This document shows positions 35,099 to 46,900 of a DNA stretch of 64,000 nt, in pieces (the stretch's first letter is position 1; the number at the start of each line of letters is the position of its first letter). The translations under genes were made by a program, and so were the position numbers. The stretch spans positions 6,578,362-6,642,361 of the forward strand of contig OX442416.1 in the NCBI GenBank assembly GCA_949361645.1, in the 5' to 3' direction. A model generated the notes under the pieces. It was not told where the DNA came from. It did not search any database and was given only the letters and a program-made list of their open reading frames with translations. The DNA comes from Spongilla lacustris (taxonomy: Eukaryota > Porifera > Demospongiae > Spongillida > Spongillidae).

Positions 35099-36165
35099 CT
35101 CATAAATATTTACCTGAAGACTGAACCGTGGATATTAGAGGACAAATATCCATGCATGACTGAACGGAGGTGAGAAATAGCAAATAAGGCAGTCTTCAAT
35201 TTCAGCAGTGCAATCAGCAGTATAACCTACATGTACATGTATATGATCTGTTCATGTTGGACATAAATCGATGGAGAAATGCATGATATATTTATAGTTT
35301 ACACATGCGGTCCATTTACGTGCATCTAATGGTAACCTAACGCGATTCCATGCATGCATCGTCCATTTTTTAATCTAATTGACGTCAATCTATATTAGAA
35401 TGGAGTAACTATGCTCAAATGTGAACCCGGAAACTTCTGCAAATTTATTCATATTGTGTCAATGGTGCAGTAAATAGCATACCCGGACCCATACTCATTT
35501 CATAGCACACGTACCGCCCCTACTAAAACTATCCGATTTACAAATTCCAATCCTTCATCTATGACAATCGAGTATATGAACGTTGCTGTACACTGCATGA
35601 TAGCAGTTTTGTGGAGCATGCAGCTTGCATGCTTCTGGTCAGTAGTCTGTAGCAACGATGATTTAGCAATTTTCTCGAGGTGGCGTGCAAGCGTTAGAAT
35701 AGGGGACCAATGATGTCCACTCCCTGCAATTCACATAAAAACCGGTTACATGCAAGTATACGCTTGATCAATTCTAGTCTTGGAATTTTGAAAGAATCTC
35801 TTGCATGGCATGTACGATTCACATTCTGAATCAGCTAGCTTTATACGAACAGATTATTGACAACAGCAATGACAAGTATAAATGTGGGAAATCAGCATAT
35901 AGAACTGGATACCCATGCATTGACGGAGTACGTATATAGGTACATACTTGGCCTGCAGTAATCCTGTGTTCGGTATGATCTCTTCCCTGATGTTTCATGG
36001 AAAGTCAGTCTCCTGTCGATGCATGCCTTCTAGAAGAGCGATACGTTTGTTATGTACATTTCTTGTGCACGAGGACAAATCCAAATCAAACGCATAAATA
36101 TAACTACATCCAGGGATTTCGGTCCGGGGGGGACCAAGCTCCCTAGGGAAATGGGTCCGGTGTCA
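35099..36165. other. Gene-free spacer
   Basis: Only unremarkable AT-rich sequence is seen, with CATGCATG-type simple motifs. No supported gene. Confidence 0.4.
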
Positions 36166-36450
36166 TAGTTGCCAACGACTCCCCTAAATTTTGACTCCCC
36201 AGTCATTCACGCCTAGGCATACACCTGTATATGACTCCCCAGTCAGTCATTCACGCCAAGGCATATATGACTCCCCCCTGATAAAAGTGACTCCCCGGAG
36301 TTATTATAACCTAAGGCATAGTTAACTCCCCAGTCAATCTTGTCAAGGCATACATGCGTATATGATTCTCTTGTTATCTGCCTAGACAAAATTGACTCCC
36401 GCTTTGAGAAGTGTTGTAGCCAGCTGCCTTAGGTATAAATAACTCCCCGT
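36166..36450. repeat. Degenerate tandem repeat of TGACTCCCCAGTCA-type units
   Basis: GACTCCCC occurs repeatedly with intervening CAAGGCATA segments at about 50-70 base spacing, five or six units in all. No coding. Confidence 0.7.
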
Positions 36451-36518
36451 TGGGTTTTCCATCGGCATCATGGACATAATTTCTGGACAGAGATAGCAAA
36501 TAAAAGGTATTTATGCGC

Positions 36519-36560
36519 GTTCATTCATTTTCTATATCTTAATATAGAAAATGAATGAAC
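36519..36560. repeat. Perfect hairpin, 19-base stem, 4-base loop
   Basis: GTTCATTCATTTTCTATAT (36519-36537) is followed after CTTA by its exact complement (36542-36560). It may be an extrusion-prone palindrome or the core of a short inverted-repeat element. Confidence 0.85.
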
Positions 36561-36939
36561 ACTAACAAACGACAAATAATATCACAACTACTCTTATAGA
36601 GATAACAATTAGTGCACAACCATGATGCAGGAACACTTTTTTGCTGAATGTTCATGCAGCAGAAATGGTACCACTCAACGTTGGTATTGATCACACTGCA
36701 CTACATTGTAATCAGATGATTCTGCATGGAGCCTACATGTGCACATCAATTGTACCCTGAAACACTCAGTTTTGTTCCTTTCTACTGCAAAGGTTCTGTG
36801 GAGTGAAGAAAATGATTCTTGGCAGTTCTGCTCAAAACAGTGCACCAAATGTTGATGAAGATTTTTTTAATGTCACCTCCCCTAAATTTTCCCGGTAGGC
36901 AAAAGCAATGGCAAGTAACCCACAGTCCACTCCTCCAGT

Positions 36940-37660
36940 TTACAGTTCAACAGGCATTGCTCTAACAGTTAGAACATTGCTTTGGGTGGCTTCTTTCTGT
37001 ATAAAAGCACATGGTAGCTCATGTAACAAAAGTAATGTACCTGCATGCCGCATTTTATACTTACCGACTGTACAAGATTTCAAAAGGAGTAAGCTTTGTG
37101 GCCTTTTGTATGCTGGTTTGATAAGCAAATAGGACAGCTGAGAGATGTTCATCCCAGTCATCTTGGCTGCATGCTGTTCACAACTTTAAGGAGACTTGCT
37201 TCAGTTAAGCCATTTGTCAAAGGGTGGTACGCTGAAGAAATTTTATGATGGGTGTGACTGAGTTAGATAAAAGAGAGAAATTAACTAATTCTCTTACTTG
37301 GTCTGAAATGATAACTTCTCAGCACCCAAACCTAATACATGATGCATGCAATCTTCCATGTATTTTTTTCCCCAAATCATTCACATCAGTACCTGCAAAA
37401 ATTTTCAAACAAGAAGAGTGCTACACTTGCAGCAGTCTTATCCTTCAGTGGTGCAGCTTCAGGCCACTTACTGAAATAATTCTACTAAAGTGACCATACT
37501 GATTGCCCTTTGAGGTAGTGGGCAAAAGACCAATGAGGTAGATACCAACATATGTGTTTTGAGATTTATATTTACCTCCACACGAAGTCAGCAACCTGGT
37601 TCCAAACATTTGGCATTGGAACAATAGGATGCAGCTTAGCATTGGACTTTGGAAACTGTC
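36940..37660 (-). pseudogene. Ty3/gypsy-type integrase remnant
   Basis: Minus-strand fragments follow integrase order. YFSKWPEAAPLKDKTAASVA with LFLFENFC lies at about 37400-37470, and VIISDQ then RELVN at about 37270-37330. A TNGLTEA-like motif lies near 37210, and DEHLSAVLFAYQTSIQKATK then LTPFEIL at about 37065-37150. These are the central catalytic and adjacent parts of the enzyme that inserts LTR-retrotransposon DNA. Multiple frameshifts and stops make it non-functional. No LTRs were identified nearby. Confidence 0.75.
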
Positions 37661-38633
37661 TTAGTGTTAGTTCTCTGGCCCTTGTCGCAGTGTTGTACTA
37701 ATATTCTAATATCGTCATTTGTTTTTCCAGACTGAACGAACGACTGGATTATCATTTATTTATTTTTGAATGGTTTATCTCGGCCTAAGTTGCTTCCTAC
37801 ACGTATACACATACAAGTATACAATTATCGCTCTGAATAAAGTATACTTTTCAATCCCAGCATGACATGACTCGAGAATGCGTCATTTTTCGTTTTCGGT
37901 TAGATATCTGTTTTGAACAGATAAGTTGAGATAACCTGTGAGTCTGTCCAGGATGGTCTCCGGGCTTTTCAAGACGGTGTAAGTTAATTGTGTGGTAGGC
38001 ATTATTGTGAGCGGATCGATTGATCCCGTCAATAGAACATTTTCATGTGATGGGTTGTAAAAGGCCCAGTGGCTTCGCTTGAATCCAGCTTATGAGCGCC
38101 CACTAATCACGATAGTGGGTGAAAGTCGTATCTGTACTGTCAATATGTAACGCATTTATGGGCGCCAGCTCATCACGATACATAATTTGAAGTTAATAAG
38201 TAAGTAAACTGCATGGAGTACAACCGTATTTGTCAAAAAGGAAATCAGGGAGCTAGTTTGTAGGGTAGTTGCGCTTATAAATGGAACTAGTACCGACCGT
38301 TTGAAGTTTTGGGTGAAGTTGCACTTGGACGCTGACTCTGTGATGTGCTCTGTTCACCAGCCAGCATTAGAAACATGTGACAAGTATTTTTTTCGTCATA
38401 AATAAAAAAATATTCTAATAACACCACCGTGCTAGCCGTTTTAGTAAATTTATGACAGTGTCAACAATGAGGTCATGTATTACATATATTACAAAAAAAC
38501 AACAAACAAAAAAAACTCATGCATGTACAGAGAAGATTGTTAAATTCATTGTTATACACGTATGTATGTTTGTTTATAGATTCAGCGTTATTTGAATGTC
38601 TTCCATGGCCTACAGGTGTGGATATTCAGTTTG
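37661..38633. other. Gene-free spacer
   Basis: AT-rich unique DNA with short poly-A runs (38490-38515). No gene or array is seen. Confidence 0.4.
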
Positions 38634-39000
38634 TGAGGATGCTGGTCTGTCATCAAGAATGGTCGAGTCACCAGGCCAGTTCTTTACAAAACACTACACC
38701 AAAATCTAGTCAGTGCCTCTAAAATCCATCAGGATTCAAAGTACTAACCTATATTGTAGCCTCAAGTGCGTGTTCAAGTTGTGATTTTATCTACAAGGTT
38801 AATCACTGATGATTGGATAGTTATGGACCAATCCTGCTCATCAGAGGGGCAAGGAGGTGCCCTAGCTGGATCCTTGCACCAATTTGCTTATATATTATTT
38901 TACCCATGCAAAATATTACAATGGGAGCACTTTTATTGCCGATTTTGTAAAGAACTGGCCTGGTGACTCGACCATTCTTGATGACAGACCAGCATCCTCA
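38634..39000. mobile_element. 367-base inverted-repeat element with 58-base perfect arms
   Basis: 38634-38691 and 38943-39000 are exact reverse complements over 58 bases, beginning TGAGGATGCTGGTCTGTC. The inner 251 bases are unique. Identical arms suggest recent origin or gene conversion. No clear target duplication is visible. Confidence 0.75.
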
Positions 39001-39034
39001 AAGTCAAGAACTTGAGGAAAGAGAAATGATAGTT

Positions 39035-40430
39035 AATCAATGGAAATTAGTCTCGGGCTGATTGACATGAAATTAAGTAATTTATACACGCAAGGCCAAT
39101 TAAAATCTTGATGTAATACATATATTCATGCAGGTACTGGAGATCGTGAGGAAAAAGTCATATCTCAGGGGAAATGTATTTCATATATGGTAGCATTATT
39201 GGAGTCTTGCCAAGCAACTGTACAAAGGGAGACATGAAGAACTGCTTGTCAAGATACAATGAACTTGACCACAATTTCATGATTGTGCTCAGTGTCTCAT
39301 CAGTAGAGAATAATTGTATTTGTACACCATAGGCCTTTTATTTGTACTGCAAACGCATGTTATTTGATATAAAGAATGTGGATGTACTCATTATTCGCTA
39401 CCCATCGCTAACTAAATTTATTACATGCAGACATGTCTGATCTATGCTTTGCGCAGGACAATCCCAGGATCTATGCTTTGCGCACGATCCCAGGATTGCG
39501 CAAATCCGATTGAAAAAATATCACGTGATCCATTCACGTCGCATATACATTGTAGAGCACCTCCGTGTTTGAATTTTCTGAAGCAGTGTTCAAACGGTCC
39601 AAAAGTAGCCATTTTGTTGGCTATTCGATTTGTGAAGTGCCAAGTGATGTCTTTTATATATCGATTAATCATTATACGCTTTTCGCTTCAGCTGTCAAGA
39701 GGATCTCACATCAGCGTGCGCACAAAATGATAAAACTTGAAGCTTTTCTGATGTCATATGCAGAAATCGATGGTCACCAGGAAAGTGATGGTGTTCAAAG
39801 ACATCCTATAGCATGTGTTCCGTTGCTAGTACATAGGGGTAGTGTAATTTGAATTTGTGTTGAATTTATAACTACTAATGGTTCGGATTTATTCAAAACA
39901 AAGTTAGACTTACACCTAATTAAATGTATGAAAAATGGCTACTCTTGAATTTTATTAACTAACCACAAGTTTTAATACATTTGCCACCCTATTATACGTG
40001 TAGAAAGGGTGTAAGATGTATATACTATTCACATATATGTTACGCGCAAAGCGTGGATTTGCGCAATCCCGGGATTGTCTTGCGCAAACCCTGGATCCAT
40101 GACCGGTTTGTGGATTGGCCGCGCAATCCTGGGATTGCTCGTGCGCAAAGCATGGATCAGGACAATCCTGAGATTGCCCCATAGATCAGACTTGTCTGTA
40201 ATATATTAATTAGCGATGGGTAACGAATAATGTGTACATCCACATTACTTTATAACATGCGTTTGCAGTATAAATAAAAAGCCTATTATATCACTTTTTC
40301 CTCACCATCACCAGTATCTGCAGAAATATATGGAGATAAATTATTACATCAAGATTTTAATTGGACTTTCATGTATAAATTACTTAATTTCATGCCAATC
40401 AGCCCAAGACTAATTCCCATTGAATAATAC
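39035..40430. mobile_element. 1.4 kb long-inverted-repeat element
   Basis: Left-arm sequence (39035-39165 and 39325-39520) recurs as the reverse complement at 40010-40430. Both the outer AATTAAGTAATTTATACA part and the CGCAAAGC/CCAGGATTGCGC motif clusters are repeated. About 150 bases in the left arm (39170-39320) have no partner. The middle carries a 96-codon plus-strand frame (39565-39852) that resembles nothing I know. No transposase is evident. Confidence 0.7.
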
Positions 40431-41631
40431 ATTGTGCCAGTTGCTATATCATGGGTACCACAATGGTACATGTACATGTAGGTATACCAGGGTATCATGG
40501 TGAATAAACATTGTAATCTCTTCATTCAATAGACCAAGTTGTTCATTTGGAACCAATGAAGCCTTGCTGAGGCCTTGAGAGCAGAAGCTATTGTTAGACT
40601 GGTTCTGTCTTCTCGTCTGGGAGTCGACTGAAACTGAGTTTTTTTATGCAAATGAATACTTTATTCTGTGTTAACTGGCTGCAGCTTCCCAAACAAAAAA
40701 AGGAACAAACACTATGCTGTTAAACGTCTTAACGTCAGCTTACTTACTATAGAGCCTTGAGGTGGGCTAACACATGCAGAAGCCCAGTATCCATAGCACT
40801 TGGAAACATTGGATGCATGTTTGCTCTGTTATGAAAACTGGGCTGGTGATACTGCCATCGCACACACTTCATTGAGGGTAATTGGATTGAGTAGTGGTGT
40901 GACGGTTGCATGAATAAGGGGGTGTTGATCCAAGCATACCATTGCTTAGGTACCATTTTATTGATAGCTGTCTTTTATCTTTTAAGGTGGATGTAACTTC
41001 TCGATTGAGAAGGTGAAGGTTTTATGACACAGACAGTGACAATAATCAAGCCCTGTTAGGAGATGAGGAAGTATAAGGCAGCAAATGAAATACTTATCAA
41101 GTTGTCTATTCTACTGGATAACAGTGCCAAAAACTCAGTTGGAGCCTTTGTATTTTATACAGCAATACACACAAAAAAATCAGATCTCTTAATGGATCAC
41201 ATTACAAATCATATATGAGTTTAAGTTACATGTGTTAATCACTTAAAGCTCCATGGTCACTTAAAGTGCATATTGAACAACTGTAATGGTGAGAACTGTG
41301 TATATGAAGGCATGCACTCCATGGCATCATTTGAGAGCTATAAACCATAATGCTGTACTAACTGAAGAGTCTTATAGAGCAGTAAAGTATATTTTAAGAA
41401 GATAACATTGCTTTACCCAATTCAACAGCAGACATAATGAGATGTTGCAAATTTGTCTTGAGTTTTTTATGGACAATTTTGTTTACATAAAGTGGCCATG
41501 CATATTGAAGTTAAATTTCACTATAAATACGTACATACAGGCACATGCAATGAATTCATTATAACGTATCTCCAAAAGACTCACTGCAATACAGAAATGC
41601 ACTTTGTAAGACACTGTGTATATAAACTGAA
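40431..41631. other. Gene-free spacer
   Basis: No gene is supported here. It probably includes the 3' untranslated region of the membrane-protein gene at its right end, but no clear poly-A signal was found. Confidence 0.4.
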
Positions 41632-42591
41632 TCAATCACAACAATCCAGGGCAGACAAAATACGAAAACACATAACAATAATTGGTATAAATGGGGTAAG
41701 TGGCAACACCACAATAATGAGTAGCACTATGACGATTATCCATAACAGAATAATGAAGAACGCAAGAAGAGGTCCTTTTTCACATGGTGCATAGAAGTCT
41801 CCATCTGCATGGCAGCATGCATGGCAGACATTCTTTGGATGGAAACGGTTATGGTCTCTATAATAGTGCCAATCTGACTGTTGAGATACTGATTCATTCC
41901 TTTCATAAAAATTCGCATTCGGCACAGAGGTTTGAGCTGTGTATCAACAATGTTTAGAGCATGGTCCAAGTTTATCATTTTACATACCTTCAGGCATCTT
42001 GTCCAGCTCACTTAGATTTGGTAATGGAGCTATATCTGGCTGGAGAAATTATCACACAACAATGCATATAATATCCTAGTGTCAGAATACTTTAATATAA
42101 AACACCTGATTCAAATGGAGGTAGACATATACATGCATGTGCTAGTACATCTATGGATCACAGATATTTACTGTTAGTATACATATACATGAATATATGT
42201 ATACAGTACTATATATATAATTACATCTATCTATACATGTACGCGTATACCGTACTCATTGACCACATACACATATGCATTCATCACAATGGTCATTTTC
42301 ACTATCCGATATTATATGTACCTGAAGAGCGCTCTCAGCTTGGCTGTATGGAGGTGGAAGAGGCTGTGAACTGGTGACAATTGTCTTATCAAATGCCGGC
42401 AAAAGAGCAGGAGTATAAGTTGCTGCAAAAGAGTTTACTGCCTGTATGATGTCATCATATAGTTCATTCTAAAGGAGATTGTTTTAGATTAACGTATTAG
42501 TACTAAAAAGGAACCGCTCACCTGGCCAGCAATCATATACTTTCCATCTGTACACATGATTTCCAAAATCTTAATACCAACATCCTTGGAA
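41632..42591 (-). CDS. Spliced gene, 3' part: PPPY-containing membrane protein, unknown family
   Basis: Four minus-strand exons join in phase: 42522-42591, 42322-42468, 41988-42039 and 41632-41936. All introns have GT and AG ends, and two are only 51 and 53 bases long. The joined product has an N-terminal part with KYMIAGQ and a region of about 50 residues ending in LPPPYSQAES, a WW-domain-type PPxY site. Then come an acidic linker, a Cys-rich CHACCHADGDFYAPCEK segment, a strongly hydrophobic stretch of about 35 residues (one long or two short membrane segments) and a short tail. It looks like a tail-anchored or hairpin membrane adaptor; the PPxY plus Cys plus hydrophobic order recalls LITAF/NDFIP-type proteins only loosely. 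Upstream exons must lie beyond the transposon that occupies the preceding intron. Confidence 0.65.
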
Positions 42592-42649
42592 CTGTGGAGA
42601 TTAATTTATCATCTAATTTAATAGTTTATTATTTAATTAGTGTTAATTA

Positions 42650-42661
42650 CACGTGACGTCA
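42650..42661. promoter_or_regulatory. Overlapping E-box and CRE in the left TIR
   Basis: CACGTG (42650-42655) overlaps a perfect TGACGTCA (42654-42661). Both are 180-190 bases upstream of the nuclease gene ATG. In the right TIR the same positions read CTCGTGTCGTCAC, so the palindromes are lost there. A role as host-factor-driven promoter is an inference. Confidence 0.4.
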
Positions 42662-42841
42662 CGGCTGGCGGCTGTTCTGTCAATTGAGAAGTCAATGGAG
42701 AGTGTGTTGCGAATTTCAGAGCTTCGTATCTAACGTGCTCTAATTAAAAGAACTTTGATAAACTTAACAGTTATCTACGTGTGATATACCGTTTCTAGCG
42801 TGACAAGAGACCGAGTGGTTGCGAAGATCCAGCAATAGGAA

Positions 42842-44861
42842 ATGAGCGGCATTAGCAACGCTGCGTGTGAAGTTACTCTTACCGAAGATGATATTCCCGG
42901 AGCCAAACTTTCGAAGCCCTACAATAAGCATACCATATCTGCCTTAGGCATCGAAGCTCCCACTTCTTGGAAATAGCAGCAAATCTTGGATAGGTTTGTG
43001 ATACAACTAAAAACTGATGATTAGTGCTTTAAAATACTTCTTCACTTGACTCTACTTAAGAGTTCTCCTTTCTGAGCAGGAGCAGGAGAAGATTGTGGAT
43101 GTTGATGGCTTGTATACTCACAGAAAGTATGAATGCTTAAAAGAAGCTGGAGAGCAGGTGCTGATGCCATCAAATCCACCCCCTCCTCTTACTGGCTGGA
43201 AGCAGGTCACTGATGCTAACTTTAAGGACATAGCTCGTTCTATACCACAAGTTACATCTGGTAAATACTACAATTTATGCTTTACATTTTATATAGTTTA
43301 AATAAGTACATGTATGAATGTAGGACTTGTGTATACATACTTGGCTGGACACATTGGGCACTTTGTGGAAGAAGGGGATTTTAGAGCACTGGAGCGTGGA
43401 TATGCACACTGGGCTTCTGGACGGCTACAGGAGTTGCAAGTGAATGCCAATCAATTTTTCTGTCATGTCAAATGTACCACATCACCATCGATGAAGGGTG
43501 GCATATACAAAGTTTATATGCTCCCTTGGAAAAGAGGGAGATGTAGCTACTATTTGTTCAGCAAAATGTGATTGTGCTGCTGGGTAAGCCTTCTTTGCAT
43601 TGTTTCAACTTTGCTATGTAAATGATTGCTTAATCATTGATATGTGTAGGATGTCAGCAAGCTGTACTCATGTATCAGTACTCCTTAATGCGCTAGCAGC
43701 TCTAAGCTCTACATCATTCCAGCTTCAACCCAACCTTCTCTCAACCAGTTCAACTGAAACAGAAGCAACAGAAACAGAACCAACCCCTGTAACATCATTG
43801 CCACTGATGTCAATGGAAAGCTCCAAAGGCCAAGAAGGATAGTACATTGCAGATAGCAACTACTTCCTTTGAGCAGCTAGAGTACAGAAAGCCAGTGAAG
43901 AGAAAGATAAAGCTGTTGGAAGACTTTGATCCTCAACCACCTCAGTTTAGAGGTCAGATTCAAAGCAGGATGCCAGCATTTTTGGAGAGTGTGAAAGGGG
44001 AGCAAATGTCTATATCCTTTTTACTTGACTTCACACTGCAGCAAAGTCGACCATCTCCGACATCCATTAATTTGGATGATCAAGCTCTTGCTACTAAAAT
44101 TGTTGCCTTCAAAGAAACGTTAAAGGTCAGTCGTGAAAGGATCCAAGATATAGAGAGAAGCACACGCGAGCAAAGACACTCCTCACTGTGGTTTTCTGCC
44201 CTACGATACCGGATCACGTCCTCTGTCTTCGGATCAGTTTTCAAACGCAGACCAGATACTCCTCCAGACAACCTGGTTCTCAGTATAATTTCAGCCAAGG
44301 AATTTTTCTTCTGCTGCAACCCAGTATGGAATAGAGAATGAGCCAAATGCAATAAGAGAGTTTGTAGCATACCAGCAGTCACATGGACATCCCCTACTAA
44401 GTGTTTCTGCATGTGGTTTTCTTATCAGCTATCAACATCCCTATCTTGGAACATCTCCTGATGGTGCAGTGTATGACCCCTCGAATTCTTAGCACCCATT
44501 TGGTTTTGTTGAGGTAAAATGTCCATACACTGCTAGAAACATTCTACCATCACAAGCTTGTAGTGATTCTAGCTTTTGCTGTACCTTTGACTCTCAAACC
44601 ACCTCTATTATGCTCAAGAAAACACACAGTTACTACTGTCAAGTTCAAGGCCAAATGGGGATTGGGAAAAGATCTTGGTGTGACTTTGTAAATTACACCA
44701 AAAGAGGCATTCATGTACAAAGAATATGGTTTGATGAGGCATTCTGGAATCTAGAACTTTTGCCCAAATTGACTTCATTCTATGATAACTGTGTTGTGCC
44801 TAAAATAGTTAGCCCTCTGCATGCTTTAGGACACCCTATGAGAAACCTGTCAATGCAATGA
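42842..44861 (+). pseudogene. SWIM zinc finger and YqaJ-type nuclease gene of the ISL2EU element
   Basis: Exon 1 (42842 to about 42993) encodes TLTEDDIPGAKLSKPY and PTSWK, then an in-frame TAG at 42974. Exon 2 is 43080-43260. Exon 3 (43322-43583) has FRALERGYAHWASGRLQELQ, HVKCTTSPSMKGGIYKV and CDCAAG. Exon 4 starts at 43650 and completes the SWIM finger (CDC, then SCTHVSVLL). The nuclease follows: LWFSALRYRITSS, then GTSPDGAVYD (about 44450), VEVKCPY (about 44512) and YYCQVQGQMGIG (about 44630). These are the D, E-x-K and QxQ features of the PD-(D/E)xK YqaJ fold. Frameshifts lie near 43520, 43805 and 44310, and a second stop near 44490. The protein would process DNA ends in the nucleus. Introns keep GT-AG ends, so decay is recent. 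Confidence 0.8.
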
Positions 44862-45105
44862 TCATTAACCACTTGTCAATGGTTTTTATAGTGAAGCATG
44901 AAACTGTATGTTGAGCACATTTGTTTAGCTATGAGGCAGAAAGTTGACTTGCGCAACATTCAATAAGCAAAACTGGAATACATTTTTTCACCATGCTATA
45001 CATGTACATCATGTAAACCAAACAAAGAGCTTGCTATGCGTCACATTCACTACTTTCAGCATTATCAGAATCATCATCTAAGTCTGAAAGTTGTTTGAAG
45101 TAAGA

Positions 45106-46900
45106 TTAAACATCACTGTCATCTGGCTCATCCGGGATAGGAATCAAAACTGGTTGGAAGTTGGTGAGAAAGGCACATATAAAAACAATCTGGTTTGTAA
45201 GACATGCCAAAGAAACAAGTATTGTTCTTTTTAGAATATGATACAATTTCATTCTACCGATTGCTCTCTCAAAATGTATATGCAGCGAAGCTATTTTTCT
45301 ACCAGTTTGTATCTCTTGTGGTGGTAATTGCTTTCTTCCTTCCATGAATGGCGGAATGTTTAGTTCAACGCCAATGCTACTAAGAAGTTCCTTGATAATG
45401 AAACCTCTGTCAGCCATTACTGAAATGCCCACTTTTCCTCTCACAACTTCAAGAAACCCACTGAGTCGTGTTAACTCCACATCTGAGATAGATCCTACAT
45501 AGACAGGAGAGATGAAGAATATAGCACCATTTGGTGTACAGGCAACCGGAAATTTAACTGTATTATGGTGCTTGTACTGACTCCAAGTTGAAGACTGGAA
45601 GTGTAGGTCTGATGGTGTCTCTATGAACACATCACTGCCATCAATGATTGCATACGTTGAGGGAAATTTTTCTCGAAATTCAATAGGTTGAGTTCCAAAC
45701 ACTTGATCAACAGAAGGAATTCAGTCTATTTCCTTAAGTTACTTATACAAGAAGCAAATCCATCTGGTGATGCATCTTGAGATATGAGTTACTGAAACAC
45801 AAAAACGAAATGCAAGATCTTTGTGCATTAAGTTCAACTTAAGTTTAAGTAAGACAAGAAAAACTGGTTTTTTCCATCAATTTTTCTGAGTTTACAACGT
45901 TTCCTTGCACCATCTTTTGACCCCTAGTAGTTAAGATGGTCCACAGCAGGGCCAAGTAGCTCAAAAAAAGCTAAAAACAAACGAAACGAGGAGAACCCAG
46001 TATAAAATTGTACCAGCTTGTCGTCATGTTGTATCTGTTCAATACAGAATGGTAGCTTTGTCGAATCTGATAAGCGACCCTTTTTCTCCTCTACTAGTAC
46101 TTTTATACGTTTCAAAAGAGCTTCATTCATCAAGCGGTATTCATCAGCCTGCAGTCTACTTGGTCCAGGTAGCTCCCATTCTTCAGCCTGCAGTCCACTT
46201 GGTCCAGGTAGCTCATAGACAGTATAATTGGTATCAAGTTGCTCCCCAACCTGGGCTATCAGGAGTTGAGGTAGAGGAGTACTAGTAGATGGTAGAGGAG
46301 TACTAGTAGATGGTAGAGGAGTATTGTTAGATGGTAGAGGAGTATTGTTAGATGGTAGAGATGGTAGAGGAGTACTAGTAGATGGTAGAGGAGTACTAGT
46401 AGATTGTAGAGGAGTACTAGTTGATGGTAGAGATGGTAGAGGAGTACTAGTAGATGGTAGAGATGGTAAAGGAGTACTAGTAGATGGTAGAGGCGTACTA
46501 GTAGATGGCAGATAAGTACTAGTAGATGGAGTAGTAGTAATGTCAGAAACAATTGCAGCTGAACTACAAGTAGTTACACGCTCAGGTGTTATGGTGAATA
46601 ACCTTCGAGCTTCTCTGTTCTTAGCTCTTTGTGCTCTCGAATCTTGTTTGATACGCTTCCATAAAAACAGGCTTGGAGAATTACGGGGATCTCCATTTTG
46701 AAAATGCCTGGAGCATACTCGAGAACTTGGCCCGAGGTTCTCATAAGACATTCTGAAGGTGAAGAGCGTCGGTCCACTTAGCTCGCATAATTGGATCCTT
46801 CGGAATTCTATGAAAAGAGACGTTTGGATCTGTTGCCTTGGTAATCCCACACACTCCACATCGATCTCCAGGCAGTTCGTTGTCCGTAACTCTCCGTACC
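45106..46900 (-). pseudogene. THAP-domain DDE transposase of the ISL2EU element
   Basis: From 46870 downward the minus strand encodes a THAP zinc finger split by a frameshift at about 46745 (CGVCGITK, FHRIPKDPIMRAKWTDAL, then SSRVCSRHF). A linker of (TPLPSTS)n repeats and a helix-turn-helix part with DKLVQFYTGFSSFRLFLAFF ending at 45930 follow. After a broken stretch at 45703-45923 comes the DDE_Tnp_4 core (45106-45702). The core has IIDGSDVFIETPSDLHFQSS, NTVKFPVACTPNGAIFFISP, VMADRGF and HFERAIGRMK. The D, D and E positions of an IS5-like fold are visible (IIDGSD, MADRGF, HFERAIGR). The enzyme would bind the TIRs and cut them. Frame breaks show it is inactive unless repaired in another copy. 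Confidence 0.8.
46265..46525. repeat. Minisatellite inside the transposase linker
   Basis: Units of 18-27 bases with GTACTAGTAGATGGTAGAGG repeat about twelve times and encode (TPLPSTS)n on the minus strand. Length change here would alter only the linker. Confidence 0.85.

Noticed and set aside
46259..46552. Leu-rich and DGRGVLV-repeat frames over the transposase linker
   Set aside because: They are out-of-frame readings of the (TPLPSTS)n repeat in the minus-strand transposase.
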